The position numbers and the translations under genes are program-made. From positions 620,001 through 684,000 of the forward strand of contig NZ_CANLZR010000001.1 of the NCBI RefSeq assembly GCF_947495705.1: DNA of 64,000 nucleotides, in the 5' to 3' direction. This DNA comes from an uncultured Phycicoccus sp. GTDB lineage: Bacteria; Actinomycetota; Actinomycetes; Actinomycetales; Dermatophilaceae. This document shows positions 35,977 to 44,582 of the stretch, piece by piece (positions within the stretch are counted from its first letter, which is position 1; each line of letters opens with the position of its first letter). The notes under the pieces are model-generated. The model did no database searches and was not told the DNA's origin. It saw only the letters and a program-made list of their open reading frames with translations.

Positions 35977-38271
35977 CTACTTCAGCAGTGCATCGTCCGT
36001 CGTCATGGGGGCCGACAACACCTCGTGAGCTCGAGTTCTCGAGGCTGCCACGGGCAGCCAAAGCGTCGTTCCTCCGCTCTTCGCCTTGGTGACCATTCCC
36101 TCAGCCAGGAGCCGGTTCAACATTGCGGGTACGATCATGCGCTGGGGTTCTGAGAGACCACCTCGACGCATAGCCGAATCTTTTCGTCCACTCCCTCGCT
36201 GCCGATACAGCTTCTTTAGCAGGATCAGAACGACCTTCGCGTCATCGGATAGCCCCAAATCCAAAATCTCCGATGCTGTCGCCGCGCCGTCTTGGAACAT
36301 GCCAAAAGTACATTCAACGAAATTTTCGGCCCTCAACTCCGACGTCCCTACAACTCCTTCAACTTCCTCAAAGTGCACAGAGCGGAAGACCGGCATCCTT
36401 TCCCAATCGGAACCGCCAATAGTTACCTCCAAATTCTCAACAATTGAATCCTCGATCACTGTCCCTGTGAGATCACCCCCAGCTAACGTCAGGGAGGGCA
36501 GTATGAAGTTGGCAACATGAGGCGACCGTTTCCCGAGATCCGCCTCCTCGCGCGACAGGAGCCGAAGTAAGTCAACGACCAGCCCAGAATCCGGGTGCTT
36601 GGCAACTGCCACGTCGAGAGCAGCGCCAAGACTCTGTTTTCCTAGTCCGGAGTCGCTCATCCGTTGCGCCACGACCTCCAGGCCTACGTCCCCCAAGAGT
36701 GTCACCCAGCCGTAGAGGTCTTCAGACTTCAGGGTCTCAGCGTATGGAGACTGGACGAACTCGAAGATATCTCCCGCTCGCGCCACGTCCGCGTACTCGG
36801 CATCCACGAACTCACGGGGGAGATCCGGAGTCTGCTCGGTTCCCGGAGCGACGCCCAGCCCCGGCAAGCGGTCTAGAACGACTCGTGTGCCTTCGTCAGG
36901 TTCATAGCCGCAGGCGTCGCGAAATGCAGCAGTCAGGTCATCGAATCGGAGGGGTCCGCGTCCGCTGGTGGTCCGTCGAGCCCTGGTGGCGGCTCGCTCC
37001 AAAATCCTACGGATGCTGCGCCCATCGACGCCTACCTCCATTTCTGCCTCTCGAGCAGCCACTCGGTCGAGGAGGGCATTCCACCCCGCAGCCGGACTCA
37101 TCTGGTCATCGTGTGGATCGTTTCCCAGAGCTCCTGCTAGAGCCAGGTGGCCCAAGAGCAGAGGACGACGCGGTAGCCAATCTGGGATCGTTACGTTTAG
37201 GTGGTTCATTGCGAGGAATTTCTCAACTTGCTCAGGGGTGAAATCGCTGGCGCTAAGTGAGACGTAGCCCGGGGGGATACCTAGAGCACGATGCAATTCT
37301 GCATCATTGTCGAAGAAGTGCGCACGTCCAGCCAATAGCACCCCGCCAGCAGAGGGGGTCTGCGCCAGGAATTTTCGAACGAGGGCTACGTTTGCTCTCC
37401 TCACGTCCGAGAGTGTCGCAACACGCCCCGCCCATCCAGGGTAGGTAATCTCGTCAAAACCATCCATGATCAAGATTGCTTGACCCGAGCGCCAGCCTCG
37501 TACTAGATCATCTGGTTGCCGGAACCCGATCAGGCGAGCATGACGATGAAGTGCCTCAACTGGATCATCCTGCCCGCGATGATCCCGCAGGTTGATGTGG
37601 ATGGGCACTGCCCGGGTTGCGTCCTTTCGGAAGCTACTTGCGAGTTGTCGATATACCTGGAGGAGAGACACGGATTTCCCCACGCCGAACTCGCCCGTAA
37701 TGACGACGGTCCGGCCTTCAATGAGACTGTTCGTGATTCTTGTTGTTCCCCAAGTTGCGGTAAGGTCGGGGCGCTCCAGCAGTTCCATTGGTACCGGCTC
37801 GCCCTGGATATGAAAGTCATTTGATCGAAGGTCCCTAGCGCTGCCAAACGAGTACTGGTCTCTTGCCGCTAGGTACTCCATGGCGTCAAATAACTGTTTG
37901 CGAAGCTGAACGAGGCTGATGATCGAGACCAGGTCCCCGCCGAACCTCTTCACGCAGGCCCTCTGGTCCGCTGTGGGTTCCTCTGCTGTCACGCAGAATC
38001 CTTTGATGGCCTTCGCTGGGTGGGCTCGCGAGAGACTACTGACGACTTGTGCCAGTTTCCGGGCATCCTTTTCGATTTTCTCGACCCGTCGTGAACGCGT
38101 CGCCTCGATTGCGACAGCCACGTCTCGTCCAACGAGTACCCCGTCTCGTTCCTGCCCGCTTACTTTGGTGGCTCCGCCCTCCGCGTCGGGGTAAACCAGT
38201 CGAGCGATCCGAAGAACTTCGTCCTCGAATTCCCTGTCTGCCGCGAAGTCCACCGTGCTGCGCTTGGCCAT
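35977..38271 (-). CDS. NACHT-domain ATPase with N-terminal nuclease-like domain (bacterial NLR-like defence protein)
   Basis: A 764-residue protein. Residues 1-90 resemble a Mrr/REase fold (FEDEVLRIARLVYPDAEGGA, then GRDVAVAIEATRSRR), but the expected E-x-K is E-A-T at 56-58. The NACHT domain has VVITGEFGVGKSVSLLQVYR (Walker A about 193-200) and QAILIMDGFDEI (Walker B about 265-274). Then come helical and winged regions, a beta-helix/pentapeptide-like stretch (LTGTVIEDSIVENLEVTIGG) and a C-terminal winged helix. Related bacterial NACHT and Avs STAND proteins sense phage and activate an effector. Local base composition is visibly lower in GC than the host. Defence is inferred from architecture and the adjacent type I system. 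Confidence 0.82.
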   Translation of the reverse strand: MAKRSTVDFAADREFEDEVLRIARLVYPDAEGGATKVSGQERDGVLVGRDVAVAIEATRSRRVEKIEKDARKLAQVVSSLSRAHPAKAIKGFCVTAEEPTADQRACVKRFGGDLVSIISLVQLRKQLFDAMEYLAARDQYSFGSARDLRSNDFHIQGEPVPMELLERPDLTATWGTTRITNSLIEGRTVVITGEFGVGKSVSLLQVYRQLASSFRKDATRAVPIHINLRDHRGQDDPVEALHRHARLIGFRQPDDLVRGWRSGQAILIMDGFDEITYPGWAGRVATLSDVRRANVALVRKFLAQTPSAGGVLLAGRAHFFDNDAELHRALGIPPGYVSLSASDFTPEQVEKFLAMNHLNVTIPDWLPRRPLLLGHLALAGALGNDPHDDQMSPAAGWNALLDRVAAREAEMEVGVDGRSIRRILERAATRARRTTSGRGPLRFDDLTAAFRDACGYEPDEGTRVVLDRLPGLGVAPGTEQTPDLPREFVDAEYADVARAGDIFEFVQSPYAETLKSEDLYGWVTLLGDVGLEVVAQRMSDSGLGKQSLGAALDVAVAKHPDSGLVVDLLRLLSREEADLGKRSPHVANFILPSLTLAGGDLTGTVIEDSIVENLEVTIGGSDWERMPVFRSVHFEEVEGVVGTSELRAENFVECTFGMFQDGAATASEILDLGLSDDAKVVLILLKKLYRQRGSGRKDSAMRRGGLSEPQRMIVPAMLNRLLAEGMVTKAKSGGTTLWLPVAASRTRAHEVLSAPMTTDDALLK

Positions 38272-38534
38272 AGGGCGACGCTACAAGGCATCTGTGGCCT
38301 ACGGGACGGCGGCGGCCGACCAACGTGCTGGTTCTTGTGCCCAGCACGCGGGTCGGTCTACATGCGAGTCCGTGACCTGAGTTACGACAACGGATCCCAT
38401 GAGTGCCTCCGGGGGCCACCGAGATCATCGGGGGAGCACGCTCCCAAACGACGCCCGCCCGGCGTTCACCAGCCCACAGACGGCGAAAGGCATAGTGAAC
38501 CCCACGGATCGCGAGGGATCTGTGGGGCCAGAGG

Positions 38535-38790
38535 TCACGCCGCTGAGAGCAACATCATGTGCGCGACGGTGTGTCGGTCCTCGATCGTCGTGGCGCCGTT
38601 GATCGCGTTGACGAGGTTTCTATCCACCCGCGTTGGGGCGGAAATCGAAGCCGACGCGGGTGGTGATGGTCTCGGGAACGGAGACCTCCACCCACGCGAT
38701 CGCTCCACGACGGAGAAGTCCGGCGGAGGGCCCGTCCGTTGAGGTGATAACAACGAAGTCGTCACGGGCCGCTGCCGCATACCCCGAGGG
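38535..38790 (-). pseudogene. Internally deleted DUF932 remnant
   Basis: The minus strand encodes RNLVNAINGATTIEDRHTVA, matching the end of the intact DUF932 protein (RNLLNAVSGATANGDLAVAT), and in another frame the middle segment AWVEVSVPETITT with a following FDFRP. About 465 bp that separate these parts in the intact gene (45375-46436) are missing and the frame is shifted. It marks a former second copy of that module. Confidence 0.8.
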
Positions 38791-38841
38791 CGACTCGATC
38801 GTCGTCCCTGAGTTTGATTCTTGCCATCGAGGGCCTGACCG

Positions 38842-39843
38842 TTAGTCGGCCTCGGTGATGGTCACCGTGATCGGGAAGTGGTCGGAGTACCCGTTCTGAT
38901 TGACGGTCTTCCCCATGCCGCCGAAGGGGATTGGCTTGGGGTAGTCGCCAGTGTGGGTCATAGGTGCGGACTTGTGGATCAGTGCTGTCTCGGGGCGCAC
39001 ATGGAGGGGGCCGAGGAGATCCACCATGTTCTTGTTCACGAGGAACTGGTCGAGGATGTTGGGCTCGTTGTCGAAGTAGAAACTCCCGTCCGGGGTGCCC
39101 CCGGGGGGCCACATGAGGTTCCACAGCAGCGGCTTTGTCCGGGCGTTGGTGACCTTGGCGGCTTGGCGGGCGCTGAGGCCGTGGAGGACGAGGGAAGCGT
39201 TGAACGGCTCGTCGTTGAAGTCGCCCATGACCATCACGGCGGTGTCCGCGCCGAGCACCTCGATGACGCGTTCGTGGAAGTACGCGAGGGTCTCACCCGC
39301 GATGGCGCGGTAACCGGCGGACTCGTACTGTCCGCCGCTGCGGCTGGGCCAGTGGTTCCCGAACACGACAAGCGTGCGGCCCGCTGCCGTCGTGAAGGTC
39401 ACCTGCACGATCTCGCGGGTGGCGTTTCGCCTCATAACGACATGGAAGAAGACGGATTCCTCCCGCGGATTCGGCACCTGGAACAGGTCCGCGTCGTAGA
39501 TGAAGGCGACGTCGATGCCCCGGTCGTCATCGGTGTCCGCGTGGACCACTGCGTAGTTGCGAGGCCCGTGGAGTGTGGCGTTCATCTGGTCGACGAGGCG
39601 GTCGACGACGAACCGGTTCTCCACCTCGCACACCCCGAGCAGGTCCGGACCGGCACCGGCGTTCATCCCGGCAATAACCGACGCGAGCTGATTGATCTTG
39701 CGGTCCCGGAGTTGAGGCGTCCAACCCGTGATGCTGCCGCCGATCGCTCGGGACACCTTGTCGGAGCGCCGTCCCAACGCCTCGGCGTCCTCCTCGTCGA
39801 AGAGGTTCTCCAGGTTCCACCACGCGATGAAGTAGTCCCGCAT
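38842..39843 (-). CDS. Endonuclease/exonuclease/phosphatase (EEP) family protein
   Basis: A 333-residue DNase I-fold protein. Signature segments are IAWWNLENLFDEEDAEALGR, GVCEVENRFVVDRLV (metal-binding Glu), VVFGNHWPSRSGG, VMGDFNDEPFN (catalytic Asp/Asn) and GYSDHFPITVTI (C-terminal Asp-His). The active site looks complete. There is no signal peptide, so it is cytoplasmic, which favours a nucleic-acid or small phosphoester substrate. ATG 39843 follows a perfect AGGAGG. It lies on the same strand upstream of the NACHT gene, with the DUF932 remnant between them, and both genes are enclosed by the 23-bp repeats. Confidence 0.88.
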   Translation of the reverse strand: MRDYFIAWWNLENLFDEEDAEALGRRSDKVSRAIGGSITGWTPQLRDRKINQLASVIAGMNAGAGPDLLGVCEVENRFVVDRLVDQMNATLHGPRNYAVVHADTDDDRGIDVAFIYDADLFQVPNPREESVFFHVVMRRNATREIVQVTFTTAAGRTLVVFGNHWPSRSGGQYESAGYRAIAGETLAYFHERVIEVLGADTAVMVMGDFNDEPFNASLVLHGLSARQAAKVTNARTKPLLWNLMWPPGGTPDGSFYFDNEPNILDQFLVNKNMVDLLGPLHVRPETALIHKSAPMTHTGDYPKPIPFGGMGKTVNQNGYSDHFPITVTITEAD

Positions 39844-40484
39844 GCATCCTCCTGAGCTCGTCGCCGACGCTCACCTACTCATGATGAGCCTTAACGGAGT
39901 GGACTGATACCTGCCGTCCACTCATGGCGGGCTGGCATCGGCTGAACCCCGGGTGCTCGGTGCGACGACAACGTCCTTGGAGCCGCGTTCCCCATCTCAA
40001 GGCGTCGGATACCGGATCAGATACTTGCTGCCACCGCAGCCCATGAAGAGGCGATCTGACATTCGTCATCCGCGTATTGACAGCTAGTCCTTAGTCGCCT
40101 TCGGCACGTCGGAAGTAACTCCACCGCGACGGTTCTTTTCCCGCCACAGGCACGACCGCCACGAGTGCCGCGAAGTTCAGCTGGAGTCCGGCCGCGAGGG
40201 CCTGCGCGGCAACTCGTCAGCAGGTGCCACCCCCCGCGACGGAGCGCGGACTCCCGGGGTCTCTGCCTGGTCCTCGGCCCTGGTGCGTGAGCTATGGGGA
40301 TGGCGAGCAAGGGTGACCTAGAGTGGCCGCATGCACCAGTTGACGGCAGCCGTGGAGTCTCGAGTGAGACGTGCAGTCTGCCTGCCGCTTGACGTTGTCC
40401 CGCGACGGTCGTCGACGCGCCTCCTCCAAGTATGACCTGGGGCGCTCTATTCGGGAGCGCCGGTCATGTATGGAAGGAGGACCC
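39844..40484. other. Non-coding stretch containing the right 23-bp repeat copy
   Basis: I find no credible gene in these 640 bases; the short frames lack ribosome sites. The repeat at 40002-40024 is the only notable feature, apart from the strong Shine-Dalgarno AAGGAGG just before the gene at 40485. Confidence 0.5.
40002..40024. repeat. 23-bp palindromic repeat, right copy
   Basis: GCGTCGGAT-ACCGG-ATCAGATAC matches 35928-35950 at 20 of 23 positions, including the uninterrupted 14-mer TCGGATACCGGATC. The two copies are in direct orientation 4.07 kb apart. Confidence 0.75.
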
Positions 40485-40979
40485 ATGGAGCAGTCGTTCT
40501 CTGGGACCCACGAGTACAACCCCGAGTGCCTGGCTGGAGTGAGCCGGAACTCCTATGTGGCGGTCGGATTCGCACCCGAGGAGGTGGAGTCTGTCATCCG
40601 CGACAAGGTCGACACGGTGTCCAACTCCATCATGCGGGGCATCTGCCCACGGTGCGCTGGTCCGCTTCGATCAGCGGGACCGGGAGCTCCTGCTGGTTCG
40701 CGCATCACCCGCTGCCGGTGCATTCCCATCTGCTCGGCGTGCGGCGAAGACGAGACCTCTCAGCAGGTCCTCGGTCAGCGCCTCACAGCGCCGTGGAACT
40801 GGCCAGTGTCCCGTGGCTCGATGACCCGTCGCGCCAACAGCGTCAAGGGCCGCTGCGGACCCGCTTTCGCCGTGGCCGACAGCAACGGCGATCTTCTCGT
40901 CCTCGACGACCGTGGAGTCACGCCACTCGTGAATCCACCTAACACCGGGGGCTGGAACGAAGACGGCTTCGATCGATAG
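40485..40979 (+). CDS. Zinc-ribbon-like conserved hypothetical protein
   Basis: A 164-residue protein from ATG 40485, preceded by GGAAGGAGGACCC, a near-ideal ribosome site. Cysteines in GICPRCAGPL and TRCRCIPICSACGED form two CxxC-type knuckles, as in a zinc ribbon. The N-terminus (MEQSFSGTHEYNPECLAGVS) and the WNWPVSRGSMTRRAN segment match a hypothetical protein family I have seen in actinobacteria, with no known role. A hairpin terminator lies 15 bp after its stop. Confidence 0.72.
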   Translation: MEQSFSGTHEYNPECLAGVSRNSYVAVGFAPEEVESVIRDKVDTVSNSIMRGICPRCAGPLRSAGPGAPAGSRITRCRCIPICSACGEDETSQQVLGQRLTAPWNWPVSRGSMTRRANSVKGRCGPAFAVADSNGDLLVLDDRGVTPLVNPPNTGGWNEDGFDR

Positions 40980-40993
40980 TCACCCTCTTGGAT

Positions 40994-41024
40994 GAGGGGG
41001 TCGCCTGAAAGGGGCGGCCCCCTC
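40994..41024 (+). terminator. Hairpin after the zinc-ribbon gene
   Basis: GAGGGGGTC and GGCCCCCTC can pair as an 8-9 bp GC stem around a 13-nt loop, 15 bp after the stop. There is no clear U-tract. Confidence 0.55.
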
Positions 41025-41472
41025 GGCCCCGCAAGGCGCTCCTGAGGGGTGTCCGAGGCCTGTCCTACCGTGGTCCGTGTCAATAGGTCCGAGGATCGAT
41101 GTGCCTTGGGTGGAGCGGGCGGTGGCGAGCCACGCACCGCGGCCGGACGCTACAGATGCGGTAGCCCAATTTGATGCTCTTCTCGGCGGTTGGGCGGCTC
41201 CAACGCGGCCTGAACCAACGTCTCCGGGGTAATACGCGCCTTCTTTGTAGCCGTGAGCCAAGAACCACAGGGGGAGGGCCACGTGAGCGTCGACCACGTC
41301 GCAGCGCCTGGAGGCAGGCCGCGGCGAGGATGTCGGCCTTGCCGGTGTAGTGCTCTTCTGGCTCTCAGGGGTCGCGCCGCAGCCGCCGAGACACAGGAGG
41401 TTGGGAGTGGCAAACTGGCGGCCTGACCGGTGGGGAGCGCAGGCATCCAGCCGGAAGACATTAGGAGCCGTC
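41025..41472. other. Stretch without a confident gene upstream of ggt
   Basis: Minus-strand frames here contain protein-like pieces (GKADILAAACLQALRRG and VTATKKARITPETLVQAALE-like text in different frames), suggesting another decayed gene, but none is intact. The ggt promoter should lie in the right-hand part. Confidence 0.35.
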
Positions 41473-43224
41473 ATGCGTCGAGCTGTCGTACTCGCAGTGA
41501 TCGTCCTACTGGGTCTGGGAGCGTCACCCGCTCTGGCCGAAGATCTGCCGCAGGCCGTGACCACTCAAAGGGAGATGGTGGTGACGGCCAATCCTTTGGC
41601 CACCGCAGCCGGGGAACACGTCTTGCGTACGGGGGGCACGGCAGCCGACGCGTTCGTGGCAGTTCAGACAGTGCTGGGTCTGGTGGAGCCGCAGTCGTCC
41701 GGCTTGGGCGGTGGGGCCTTTGCAGTGTGGCACGACGCGGCCACAGGCGAGACGACCACCTACGACGCCCGCGAGAAGGCCCCCATGACGGCGACCGAGG
41801 ACCGATTCCTCGGGCTGTCCTTCGTCACGGCCTGGCAGAGCGGACTGTCGGTGGGTGTGCCGGGTACGCCGGAGCTGATGGAGGTGCTCCATGACGAGCA
41901 CGGCACGCGCCCGTGGCCCTCGCTGTTCACGCGTGCCTTGGCGCTGGCCCAGGACGGCTTCCCCGTGACCGCACGGACGGCCGACCAGGTGGACTCACTG
42001 CTGGGTCTCAACCCCAGCTGCAGCGACCGGCTTTTCTTCCGCGACCCGGTCGCCTTCGACTACTTCACCAACGGCGCCGAGGTCGACTGCGCGGCCAAGC
42101 CCGCAGGCACCATCATCACCAACCCCGACTACGCCGCCACCTTGAAGACCTTGCGCAAGGACGGTGCTGAGGGGTTCTACACGGGCGACCTCGCGGCGGC
42201 CGTCGCCGACGCTGTGCAGACCGACCCGGCCATCCCGGGGGACCTGACGGTGGAGGACCTGGCGGCCTACGAGGTCGTCGAGCGCGCCCCCGTGTGCGTC
42301 GACTACCGCGGCCACCAGGTGTGCGGCATGGGGCCGCCCTCCTCCGGTGCCCTTGCCGTGGGCCAGATCCTCGGCATCCTCGAGAGCTTCGACCTCGGCG
42401 ACGACCCGCTGGGCGAGGAGTTCGTCCACCTGTTCAGCCAGGCCGGGCGGCTGGCCTTCGCCGACCGCAACCTCTATGTGGGTGACACGGACTTCGTCAC
42501 CGTGCCCGTCGAGGGCATGCTCGACAAGGACTACCTCGCGAGCCGGGCGGCCCTGATCACCGACGTCGACATGGGGACTGCCGCCCCGGGCACCCCGCCG
42601 GGGGAGTTCGACCCGTCCGCCCCGCAGACCGAGAGCACCGAGTCGGGCACGAGCCACGTGTCGATCGTGGACCGGTGGGGCAACGCCCTGTCGGTGACGA
42701 CCACTATCGAGAGCTCGTTCGGCAACGGCGTCATGGTCGACGGCTACGGGTTCCTTCTCAACAACGAGCTCACCGACTTCTCCTTCGCGCCGACGGCGGG
42801 CGACGGCACCCCGATCGCGAACAGGGTGCAGCCCCAGAAGCGGCCCCGGAGCTCGATGTCGCCGACGATCGTCTTCGACGGGGACGGCGAGGTGGAGCTC
42901 GTGACCGGCTCCCCGGGTGGGTCGAGCATCATCGGCTACACGGCACAGTCGATCGTCAACGCTGTCGACTTCGGCCTCGACCCCCAGCAGGCAATCAACG
43001 TGCCGCACCACCAGAACCGCAACGGCTCGACCAACCTCGAGGACCCGATCCCGGGCGTCACCTGGGACTACGACGTGGACGCGCTGAAAGCGGCACTGGA
43101 GGCGCGGGGACACCCCGTGAGCGTGGGAGCCCTAACGTCCGGGCTGTCGATGATCCAGGTCGTCGACGACGGCCTCGTCGGCGGCGCCGACTATCGCCGT
43201 GACGGCGCCATCGGAGGCAGATGA
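41473..43224 (+). CDS. ggt: Secreted gamma-glutamyltransferase
   Basis: A 583-residue Ntn hydrolase with a Sec signal peptide (MRRAVVLAVIVLLGLGASPA, cut near ALAED). The large subunit has VTANPLATAAGEHVLRTGG and GLGGGAFAVWHD. The self-cleavage and catalytic Thr is in ESGTSHVSIVDRWGNALSVT, and the oxyanion motif is GSPGGSSIIGYT. GGT hydrolyses or transfers gamma-glutamyl groups of glutathione, gamma-glutamyl peptides or, in some family members, poly-gamma-glutamate outside the cell. It is an intact metabolic gene inside otherwise defence-type island cargo. Confidence 0.92.
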   Translation: MRRAVVLAVIVLLGLGASPALAEDLPQAVTTQREMVVTANPLATAAGEHVLRTGGTAADAFVAVQTVLGLVEPQSSGLGGGAFAVWHDAATGETTTYDAREKAPMTATEDRFLGLSFVTAWQSGLSVGVPGTPELMEVLHDEHGTRPWPSLFTRALALAQDGFPVTARTADQVDSLLGLNPSCSDRLFFRDPVAFDYFTNGAEVDCAAKPAGTIITNPDYAATLKTLRKDGAEGFYTGDLAAAVADAVQTDPAIPGDLTVEDLAAYEVVERAPVCVDYRGHQVCGMGPPSSGALAVGQILGILESFDLGDDPLGEEFVHLFSQAGRLAFADRNLYVGDTDFVTVPVEGMLDKDYLASRAALITDVDMGTAAPGTPPGEFDPSAPQTESTESGTSHVSIVDRWGNALSVTTTIESSFGNGVMVDGYGFLLNNELTDFSFAPTAGDGTPIANRVQPQKRPRSSMSPTIVFDGDGEVELVTGSPGGSSIIGYTAQSIVNAVDFGLDPQQAINVPHHQNRNGSTNLEDPIPGVTWDYDVDALKAALEARGHPVSVGALTSGLSMIQVVDDGLVGGADYRRDGAIGGR

Positions 43225-43457
43225 CGAGTCGTACCCGCACCCCACCGTGACGCGCCGTGGGGAGGACCTTGATGGTTGCGCCGTACTGACCCGCAGTCGC
43301 GGGTCGGATGAAGCGACTGCAGCGGGAACCTAGCGAGCTGACTCCCGGGCGACCCAAGCGAGCCGGGAACTCCGGATGCGTCCAAAGCTGTCGGGTCTGT
43401 CCTGCCCGCTGGGCACGGCGAAGGCCGCCAGCCTCTTCGGGCGGGCACCCTCCCGCG

Positions 43458-43886
43458 TCACTCGATCGCGGCTCTCCATCCGGCGTTGACGGCCTCGGTC
43501 TCCGAGCAGAACCAGCGCTCGCCGTTGCTCAGATCGATCTTCGTGACGTCGTACCAGTTGCCGCCGGGCAGGTGGTAGATCTTCTCGCCGTCGGAGGCGA
43601 TGTTGCCCTTGATGTCGCACGAGGCGTTCGTCGTCTTGGTCGGCGGCGGCGGGGGCGCGGGCTTCGGGGTTGAGCAGGTGTAGGCCTTGCCCGATGCCTT
43701 GTCCGCCGAGATGTAGCGGTCCTCGCGGTTGTGCCAGCCGTAGCCGTCTCGGGAGTCGTAGCGGGCGATGGCGTAGCCGTCCTTTCCCGCGAGGCCGACG
43801 GGCCTGCCCAGAACGCCCTTGGGAGTGGAGGGTGGTGCCCATGCTGGAGAGCGTGTGGGTCGGGCTTGGTCTACTCCGGGACGGCC
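43458..43886 (-). pseudogene. 5'-truncated gene for a sunset-domain-like secreted protein
   Basis: The open frame encodes AGKDGYAIARYDSRDGYGWH, a Pro-rich linker with KPAPPPPPTKTT, then CDIKGNIASDGEKIYHLPGG and SNGERWFCSETEAVNAGWRA before the stop. This C-terminal module is typical of actinobacterial secreted or membrane proteins often named for a sunset domain. The frame is open upstream only to a TGA at 43887, with no ATG, GTG or TTG start, so the N-terminal part is lost. Confidence 0.65.
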
Positions 43887-44107
43887 TCACTTCTGCGGCT
43901 TGCCCGAGATAACGGAGTGCTGCCCGAGTTCCTTTGTTGACCTTCGCGAAGGTTCCGGCCTCCACGAACGCCGTCCGGTGCACTCCTCGCGCGGCGGGGT
44001 GCGGGGCCGTCCCCGATCGAGAACATCACGAGGGAGAAGATCGGCGCGACGGCGAAGGGCTTCCAGCCTCGCCCATCTCACGCTCGTCGCTCGGGGGGTG
44101 CTTCCGG

Positions 44108-44458
44108 TCACGCCTGCGACTGGACGGCCTTGGCCTTTGCGCGGGCGAGCCACTGGAGGTGCAGCCAGATGCCTACCCCGATCCCGGCAATCGGGGCTAG
44201 GACGATCCCCTGCCCGATATCGGGAGCCGCGAGACCCAGAGCCAGGCCCAGGATGACTGAACCGATGAAGAACCAGCCGACGACGCCGATCCAGACGACA
44301 CCCATGCCGATCTTCATGGCGAGGCTCGGTCCGGGGGCGGGGCGGGGGCCGGGGCCGGACTGGGGCGGGGTGCTGGCGGCACCGGAGACCGGCAGCCACT
44401 GGCCGGAGTTGCTGAGGATGTGCCCATTTGCGATGTCACCTGGCTTGTAGTCGCTCAC
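44108..44458 (-). CDS. Small membrane protein with two transmembrane segments
   Basis: A 116-residue protein from GTG 44458. The N-terminal SDYKPGDIANGHILSNSGQW and LPV motif is a short cytoplasmic module that recurs in actinobacterial small membrane proteins. A Pro/Gly linker and two hydrophobic helices follow (VVWIGVVGWFFIGSVILGLA and IVLAPIAGIGVGIWLHLQW). The function is unknown. It follows the lipoprotein gene on the same strand and may be co-transcribed. Confidence 0.68.
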   Translation of the reverse strand: MSDYKPGDIANGHILSNSGQWLPVSGAASTPPQSGPGPRPAPGPSLAMKIGMGVVWIGVVGWFFIGSVILGLALGLAAPDIGQGIVLAPIAGIGVGIWLHLQWLARAKAKAVQSQA

Positions 44459-44468
44459 GCCGGTCACG

Positions 44469-44582
44469 CTACCGAATGATCTTCGACATTCTGACGCCGT
44501 CTTGCGGGCATTTGGGAGAGTCGTTGGCAAGTCTGCGCGCACCGCACACAGGGCAGTTCCGACCGCTACGAGTAGTCAGGCT
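44469..44582 (-). other. Possible tiny zinc-ribbon peptide or remnant
   Basis: Between the lipoprotein and the small membrane protein, the minus strand encodes RSGRNCPVCGARRLANDSPK followed by CPQDGVRMSKIIR and a stop, with a C-x2-C and C-P-x-D-G zinc-ribbon look. No ATG, GTG or TTG start precedes it within the gap, so it is either a remnant or relies on an unusual start. Confidence 0.3.

Noticed and set aside
41080-41564. A minus-strand gene upstream of ggt
   Set aside because: The open frame overlaps the ggt start, and the protein-like pieces fall in different frames, so at most a relic is present.
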